This document shows, piece by piece, positions 59,411 to 64,000 of a stretch of 64,000 bases of DNA. Each line of letters begins with the position of its first letter. Position 1 is the stretch's first letter. The stretch spans positions 958,501 through 1,022,500 of the forward strand of contig JACKNY010000001.1 of NCBI GenBank assembly GCA_024234615.1. The letters run 5' to 3'. The DNA comes from Pseudomonadales bacterium. GTDB lineage: Bacteria > Pseudomonadota > Gammaproteobacteria > Pseudomonadales > IMCC2047. Position numbers and translations under genes: made by a program. Below the pieces are notes generated by a model. It saw only the letters and a list, made by a program, of their open reading frames with translations. It was not told the origin of the DNA and searched no databases.

Positions 59411-61294
59411 ATGGCACAGGTAATTAATACCAATATTGCATCTCTTAACGCGCAAAGAAATTTAAACTCTTCTCAAAGTCAGTTGAATACTTCGCTGGAG
59501 CGGTTGTCGTCCGGTTTGCGTATCAACAGCGCTAAGGATGACGCTGCAGGCTTAGCAATTTCTTCACGATTCACCACCCAAATTAACGGTTTGAACCAAG
59601 CGGTTCGTAACGCCAATGACGGTATCTCTCTGGCGCAAACCGCTGAAGGTGCGCTTGATGCAAGTGGTGATTCGCTGCAACGTATTCGTCAACTGGCCTT
59701 GCAGTCCGCTAACTCCACCAACTCAGCTTCAGACCGGGCCGCACTGAATGCGGAAGTTCAGCAATTATTGGCTGAAATCGACCGTGTTGGTCAAACCACG
59801 CAATTTAACGGCACGAATATTCTGGATGGATCATTTTCATCCGCTCAATTCCAAGTAGGGGCCAATGCGAACCAAACTATTAATTTTTCTGTCGCCGGTG
59901 CGACAACCGATATTTTAGGTGCGTTTCAGGTAACCAGCTCTGCGGTCTCAAGCAGCGCTTTTGATGGCGATGGACTCACTATCAATGGTATAGAAGTCGG
60001 TGTTTCGGCACAAACATCAGCCGCTGGCGTTACTGCAGCCAGTGCAGCGGCAAAAGCAACCGCTATTAATGCCGTCACCAACCAAACCGGTGTTACTGCA
60101 ACGGCAACTAATTCAGTTACTGGCAGCGCACCCTTGGTGGGTGTTGGCCTTAGCAATGGAGAGTTGGTGATCAACGGTATTTCTGTGGGCTCGGTTGCTT
60201 CCAGCACAAGCGCCATCACTCAGGGTCGTAACGCGCGTGACGCTATTAATGCCGTTAGTACTCAAACAGGCGTTACTGCAACTGCCGATTCAAGCACTGG
60301 TGCTTTGACCTTAACCGCAGCAGACGGTAGAGATATCACATTGACCACTAGTGGTACAGATGCGGCAACTAGGCAGGTCGCTATTCAAAATATTCAAAAC
60401 GCCACCGGTTTGGATGCTTCGGACGGTGTAGGGGCGACGGTTAATGAAGTTGTAACACTCACTTTTGATGCAAACGTTTCAAGCGCTGCTAGCGCACCAG
60501 CTGGAACAGGTGTTGTTACCGGTGACACGGCAGGTACTGGCGACACAATTGTCATTGGCGGTCAAACCTATCAATTTGTAACTGATGCGGCTAATGTGAC
60601 ATCCGGTAATGTCGCTGTAGTGCTTGCTAGCGGGGCTGCTCATGGCGCAGCAATCACCGCACTTGAAGCAGCAATTGATGCGGAGGTTGCGGCCGGCCGC
60701 AGCACTGTGGATACCAGCGGTACGACTGCCACTACGCTGACATTGACGTCAAATGTTTTAGGTATTAACACAGTGACTGCTGGAGGTGCTGTTCCAGTTG
60801 AGGTGGCCACGAATGCTGCTGCTATCACTTCAGCAATAACCACACCCGGTGTTGTTCCAGCAGATGATGCGGATGGTAAAACCACCCGTGGTACGCTGAC
60901 TTTGAGCTCGGCTTCCAACTTTACTCTGGGTGGTGCTGATCTGGCCTTTGCCGGTTTATCCAGTGCGTCCCCGGCACTGTCTAAGCTCAATACCGTGAAC
61001 ATTTCAACCGTTACGGGTGCTAACAATGCCATTTCGATTCTCGACGGCGCACTCAGTCAAGTAAATAGTATTCGCGCTGGCCTAGGTGCGGTTCAAACCC
61101 GTTTTGAATCCACCATTGCCAACCTGAGCACTACCGCTGAAAACCTTAGTGCTGCGCGGTCTCGGATTTTGGATGCAGATTTTGCTGCGGAAACGGCAAA
61201 TCTGACTCGTGCGACCATTCTGCAACAGGCGGGTATCTCGATTCTGGCCCAGGCCAATGCTTTACCTCAGCAAGTACTATCTTTGCTGCAGTAA
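59411..61294 (+). CDS. fliC: Flagellin
   Basis: The 627-residue filament protein has the conserved helical D0/D1 ends (MAQVINTNIASLNAQRNL..., SLERLSSGLRINSAKDDAAG, and the C-terminal LSAARSRILDADFAAETANL...LPQQVLSLLQ). The middle (about residues 175-525) is a large low-complexity insert rich in Ala, Thr, Ser, Val and Gly. It contains two flagellin IN-type units (LTINGIEVGV...AINAVTNQTGVTAT and LVINGISVGS...AINAVSTQTGVTAT) and a third domain with IVIGGQTYQFV. A strong ribosome binding site (AAGGAG) precedes ATG 59411. It is the first gene of the filament operon. Confidence 0.96.
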   Translation: MAQVINTNIASLNAQRNLNSSQSQLNTSLERLSSGLRINSAKDDAAGLAISSRFTTQINGLNQAVRNANDGISLAQTAEGALDASGDSLQRIRQLALQSANSTNSASDRAALNAEVQQLLAEIDRVGQTTQFNGTNILDGSFSSAQFQVGANANQTINFSVAGATTDILGAFQVTSSAVSSSAFDGDGLTINGIEVGVSAQTSAAGVTAASAAAKATAINAVTNQTGVTATATNSVTGSAPLVGVGLSNGELVINGISVGSVASSTSAITQGRNARDAINAVSTQTGVTATADSSTGALTLTAADGRDITLTTSGTDAATRQVAIQNIQNATGLDASDGVGATVNEVVTLTFDANVSSAASAPAGTGVVTGDTAGTGDTIVIGGQTYQFVTDAANVTSGNVAVVLASGAAHGAAITALEAAIDAEVAAGRSTVDTSGTTATTLTLTSNVLGINTVTAGGAVPVEVATNAAAITSAITTPGVVPADDADGKTTRGTLTLSSASNFTLGGADLAFAGLSSASPALSKLNTVNISTVTGANNAISILDGALSQVNSIRAGLGAVQTRFESTIANLSTTAENLSAARSRILDADFAAETANLTRATILQQAGISILAQANALPQQVLSLLQ

Positions 61295-61315
61295 GCCCGA
61301 GGCGTTAGTAGGCTT

Positions 61316-61343
61316 GAAGCCAAAGTTAGGATGCTTTGGCTTC
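61316..61343. repeat. Inverted repeat after fliC
   Basis: A perfect 10-base stem, GAAGCCAAAG (61316-61325) and CTTTGGCTTC (61334-61343), has an 8-base loop, without a following T-tract. It may stabilise fliC mRNA or act as a weak attenuator. Confidence 0.6.
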
Positions 61344-61376
61344 ATCTACAAACCATATTTTAGATAGGTGCACGTT

Positions 61377-61757
61377 ATGGCGATTCAAATTAACAATGCT
61401 ACCTCGCTATCTTCTAACCAGGTTCAGGGATCACAAACCCGGGAAGCGGCAGGCAAGGATGCAGCAGTAAAACCGACGATAGATTCCATTTCGTCGTCAA
61501 CTGTTCAAGCTCAAACCAATGAGCCAAACCAACAGGAACTGGAAGTCGTAGTTAATAACGTCAATAATTTTGTACAGAATATTCAGCGCAGCATTCACTT
61601 TAGTGTTTCTGAATCTTCTGGGCGCACAATTATTGAAGTTTATGATGCCCAAACCGATGAGCTGATACGCGAAATACCTTCCGAAGAAATGCAGCGCATT
61701 TCAGAGGCGATTGCGGCCCAGGTAAGCGAAGGTTTGCTCGTTAAAATAAATATCTAG
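61377..61757 (+). CDS. flaG: FlaG family protein
   Basis: The 126-residue protein has a variable N-terminal half and the FlaG core NNVNNFVQNIQRSIHFSVSESSGRTIIEVYDAQTDELIREIPSEEMQRI (in pieces). FlaG affects filament length in polar-flagellated bacteria. ATG 61377 is preceded by AGGTG at good spacing; GTG 61368 is possible. It lies between fliC and fliD. Confidence 0.92.
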   Translation: MAIQINNATSLSSNQVQGSQTREAAGKDAAVKPTIDSISSSTVQAQTNEPNQQELEVVVNNVNNFVQNIQRSIHFSVSESSGRTIIEVYDAQTDELIREIPSEEMQRISEAIAAQVSEGLLVKINI

Positions 61758-61780
61758 ACCCTTGCGCAGTAGCTGGCAAG

Positions 61781-61838
61781 AAACCTGCATAGTTATTGAC
61801 TAACAGGTGTTTTATTAGACAAGACACTATGCAGGTTT
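61781..61838. repeat. Long-arm inverted repeat between flaG and fliD
   Basis: AAACCTGCATAGT (61781-61793) and ACTATGCAGGTTT (61826-61838) are perfect 13-base complementary arms around a 32-base loop, ending 22 bases before the fliD ATG. There is no T-tract, so it may act as an mRNA structure or a protein site. Confidence 0.65.
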
Positions 61839-61860
61839 AACCAGATAAGCAGGCTTAATT

Positions 61861-63297
61861 ATGGCGTCAGTCACATCATTGGGTATTGGATCGGGATTGG
61901 AACTCAATTCAATTCTGGAAAAACTGATTCAGGCGGAACGTGGGCCTACCACCAATCGCCTTGATCTGAAAGAAGCAGAAACTCAGGCTTCGATTTCTGC
62001 ATTCGGCTCTTTCAAGAGTGCATTATCGGATTTCCAAACGACACTCAAAGACCTTAAAACTCTTTCTGAATTTCAAGATCGCTCGACCACTTCTAGCGAC
62101 CCGGACACATTTACTGCTACTGCCGATAGCACGGCTTCCGTTGGCACGACAAACATTAATGTACTCAACTTGGCCGCCGCCCATAAGCTGACCACAACGG
62201 CTTTTGAGACACCGGATAGCATTGTCGGCACGGGCTCGATCACTATCGAAGCTGGCGGCAGTTCTTATAATATCAATATCCCCACGGGTTCTGTCAGCGC
62301 CATCAAAGACGCTATCAATAATTCTAGCGCCGGGGAAAAAGTCTCAGCGAATATCCTCACCGTTGATGACGGGAACGGTGGTAGCGAATCCAAATTAGTG
62401 ATTAGCACAATCAATACAGGGGCTAGCAACGCCATAGAAATTACTGTACTTGATGATGACGGTACTCATGATGACGCGGCAGGCTTATCACAGTTATTTT
62501 TTCAGGCAGGTAATGGTAATAATCGTTTAACTGAATTAACTGCCGCCACCGATGGTAAAATTACTGTCGATGGTTTTACCGTCAGCAGTTCTACGAATGA
62601 ATTTAAGGATGCCATCCAAGGGGTTACGATTAGCGCGTTAAAGCAATCTGTCGATCCGATCAATAACCCTCCTGAGACACTCACGGTCGCTCTCAACAAA
62701 ACCGCGATTCAAGGCAAGGTTTCCTCTTTCGTTACTGTCTTTAATGCCCTCAAAGATACCTTCAACTTATTATCAGACTATAACGCCGCCACAGGCGAAG
62801 CAGGGCTACTCAATGGCGATGCGACAATTCGTACAGCTGAACGACAACTGGAAAGAATACTCTATGGCTCCATAAGTGACGGCAGTGGCGCCTATACCAA
62901 CCTCTCTCAATTAGGTATCACTACCGGAGAAAAGGGTAAATTGGAACTGGATCAAACCATGTTGAATAGCGCCTTGGAAACCAACTTCAATGATATTGGT
63001 GAGTTTTTCGCCGGTACCAATGGCTTAGCCAAACAACTGGATGATTTGACGACAGGCTTTCTCTCCACCACGGGCATCATCAGTGTAAGAGAAGATGGTT
63101 TTGATGCTACGTTGAAGGAAATCTCAGCTGACCGTGTCGCGTTGGACCAAAAACTTGCCACCATAGAGGCAAGAACCCGGCAACAGTTTGCCGCTTTGGA
63201 TATTTTATTAGGCCAATTAAACTCGACCAGTGAATTTTTAACACAACAGTTGGCGAATACTAACCGTATCGTCACTGGCAATACCTCAAACAATTAA
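61861..63297 (+). CDS. fliD: Flagellar filament capping protein FliD
   Basis: FliD caps the filament and aids flagellin folding. The 478-residue protein has the N-terminal SLGIGSGLELNSILEKLIQAE, a FliD_N domain ending in VNVLNLAAAHKL-like NINVLNLAAAHKL, a middle domain, and the C-terminal coiled coil (RVALDQKLATIEARTRQQFAALDILLGQLNSTSEFLTQQL in pieces). It is followed by fliS after 21 bases. Confidence 0.95.
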   Translation: MASVTSLGIGSGLELNSILEKLIQAERGPTTNRLDLKEAETQASISAFGSFKSALSDFQTTLKDLKTLSEFQDRSTTSSDPDTFTATADSTASVGTTNINVLNLAAAHKLTTTAFETPDSIVGTGSITIEAGGSSYNINIPTGSVSAIKDAINNSSAGEKVSANILTVDDGNGGSESKLVISTINTGASNAIEITVLDDDGTHDDAAGLSQLFFQAGNGNNRLTELTAATDGKITVDGFTVSSSTNEFKDAIQGVTISALKQSVDPINNPPETLTVALNKTAIQGKVSSFVTVFNALKDTFNLLSDYNAATGEAGLLNGDATIRTAERQLERILYGSISDGSGAYTNLSQLGITTGEKGKLELDQTMLNSALETNFNDIGEFFAGTNGLAKQLDDLTTGFLSTTGIISVREDGFDATLKEISADRVALDQKLATIEARTRQQFAALDILLGQLNSTSEFLTQQLANTNRIVTGNTSNN

Positions 63298-63318
63298 TAA
63301 TTCTATTTGGAGAATTCG

Positions 63319-63741
63319 ATGAATGATCGCCGAGCGATAAAACAGTACCAAAGTGTTAACACCCAGTCTGGTATCGTCGACGCAAACCCTCATCAACTTA
63401 TTGCTATGCTGATTAACGGTGCTTTATCACGTTTATCCAGCGCCAAAGGCTGCATCGAACGCAAGGACTTTGCGGGCAAAGGTGAGCTGCTTGGAAAAAG
63501 TATTGATATTATCAGTGGCCTACAAGGTTGCTTGGACATGGAATCCGGTGGTCAGATTTCATCCAATTTAGATGCGCTCTATGACTACATGGTGCGTCGT
63601 TTGACGGAGGCAAGTGTAAATAACAATATGGAAATCGTGGATGAAGTGATTGCGCTATTACGTGAAATTAAAACCGGATGGGATGGCATTCCTACTGAAT
63701 TTCATAACAATCAAGCCGCTGTGTCTGCGGCGGCAATCTAA
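63319..63741 (+). CDS. fliS: Flagellin export chaperone FliS
   Basis: FliS binds the flagellin C-terminus in the cytoplasm. The 140-residue protein has AIKQYQSVNTQSGIVDANPHQLIAMLINGAL, SAKGCIERKDFAGKGELLGKSIDIISGLQGCLD and LYDYMVRRLTEASVNNN, all read in pieces and typical of the family. ATG 63319 has GGAGAA upstream. Confidence 0.96.
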   Translation: MNDRRAIKQYQSVNTQSGIVDANPHQLIAMLINGALSRLSSAKGCIERKDFAGKGELLGKSIDIISGLQGCLDMESGGQISSNLDALYDYMVRRLTEASVNNNMEIVDEVIALLREIKTGWDGIPTEFHNNQAAVSAAAI

Positions 63742-63743
63742 AG

Positions 63744-64000
63744 ATGACAGTACAATCTTCTAGCAAATTGGCGTTGGAATTAAAATGGCGTGCTATTCTC
63801 CTGGCCAGCCAAGAATTAGTTGATGCCGCGCAGGAAGCGCGGTGGACTGATTTGCCTCTACAAGCGCAGTATCGCGATAAACTGATTCGTGAATATTTCT
63901 CAAAACCACTCACGGTCGAAAATGCACTACGTATTCAGGATCAAATCAAACAAATCATGGCGATGGATGAACAGGTGCTTGGTATCGCCCGCCGGGGACA
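63744..64000 (+). CDS. FliT-like flagellar chaperone, N-terminal part (cut by window edge)
   Basis: The gene starts 2 bases after fliS and runs off the window. The visible 85 residues are helical (LALELKWRAILLASQELVDAAQEARWTDL in pieces), with no strong family match by eye. Position after fliS and helical content fit a FliT-type chaperone. Confidence in the name is moderate. Confidence 0.6.
   Translation, partial: MTVQSSSKLALELKWRAILLASQELVDAAQEARWTDLPLQAQYRDKLIREYFSKPLTVENALRIQDQIKQIMAMDEQVLGIARRG

Overview
The window is a chromosomal segment of a free-living, flagellated, aerobic gammaproteobacterium, probably a marine lineage near Cellvibrionales, Spongiibacteraceae or Oceanospirillales. 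The evidence is the housekeeping gene order (eno-ftsB-ispD-ispF-truD-pcm-nlpD-rpoS, then fdxA-mutS, cinA-recA-recX), an FadE-type acyl-CoA dehydrogenase, the alaS-lysC-csrA-tRNA-Ser-tRNA-Arg block, and a polar-flagellum-type fliC-flaG-fliD-fliS-fliT set. Genus-level placement is inference. I found no prophage, CRISPR array, rRNA or intact insertion sequence.

Layout. 1-7 kb: the eno to rpoS housekeeping run, with surE absent and a DUF368/PopT carrier between pcm and nlpD. 7-12.3 kb: fdxA and mutS on the minus strand, then cinA, recA (LexA box just upstream) and recX. 12.3-29.4 kb: metabolic and stress genes, including a hydroxyacid dehydrogenase, a MATE pump, a minus-strand YkgJ-UbiD-GIY-YIG-UbiD run, exported MsrB and MsrA flanking cmoB-cmoA, a GST-like protein, a LEA14 lipoprotein, an MFS pump, SIMPL, rep, a PPOX flavoprotein and LpxR. 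29.6-40 kb: a globin and a chemosensory cluster (NIT-domain receptor, two CheY-type regulators, a CheX-like protein, CheA, CheW, a STAS protein, an unknown helical protein, CheR, CheD, CheB). 40-44.3 kb: a DUF885 peptidase and fadE. 44.3-46.5 kb: an accessory scar with an inverted REP pair, remnants of RhuM, Fic, DinD and DUF2075 genes, and an intact MazG-like gene. 46.5-53.6 kb: EVE protein, exported KatG with an OxyR-like site, a 2OG oxygenase, a divergent PEP carboxylase and a HIT protein. 53.7-59.2 kb: a transposase remnant, tRNA-Arg, tRNA-Ser, csrA, lysC, alaS and an AlkB homologue. 59.3-64 kb: a sigma-28 promoter and the flagellar filament operon.

How the genes fit together. RpoS, RecA, MutS, Rep and the AlkB homologue cover general stress and DNA repair. 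Exported KatG, MsrA and MsrB suggest an envelope oxidative-stress defence. The chemosensory cluster looks complete except that cheA is split by a single -1 frame change, and it has a CheX-like candidate phosphatase but no cheZ. CsrA is encoded close to the flagellin operon.

Most notable: the second UbiD-family protein has lost all three residues of the catalytic E-R-E set; the cheA frame break; the CheX-like motif in an otherwise unannotated protein; the graveyard of defence-island genes beside a REPIN-like pair; a Bacteroidetes-like PEP carboxylase; and a gene order in which one large inversion would rebuild the common recA-recX-alaS-lysC-csrA arrangement.
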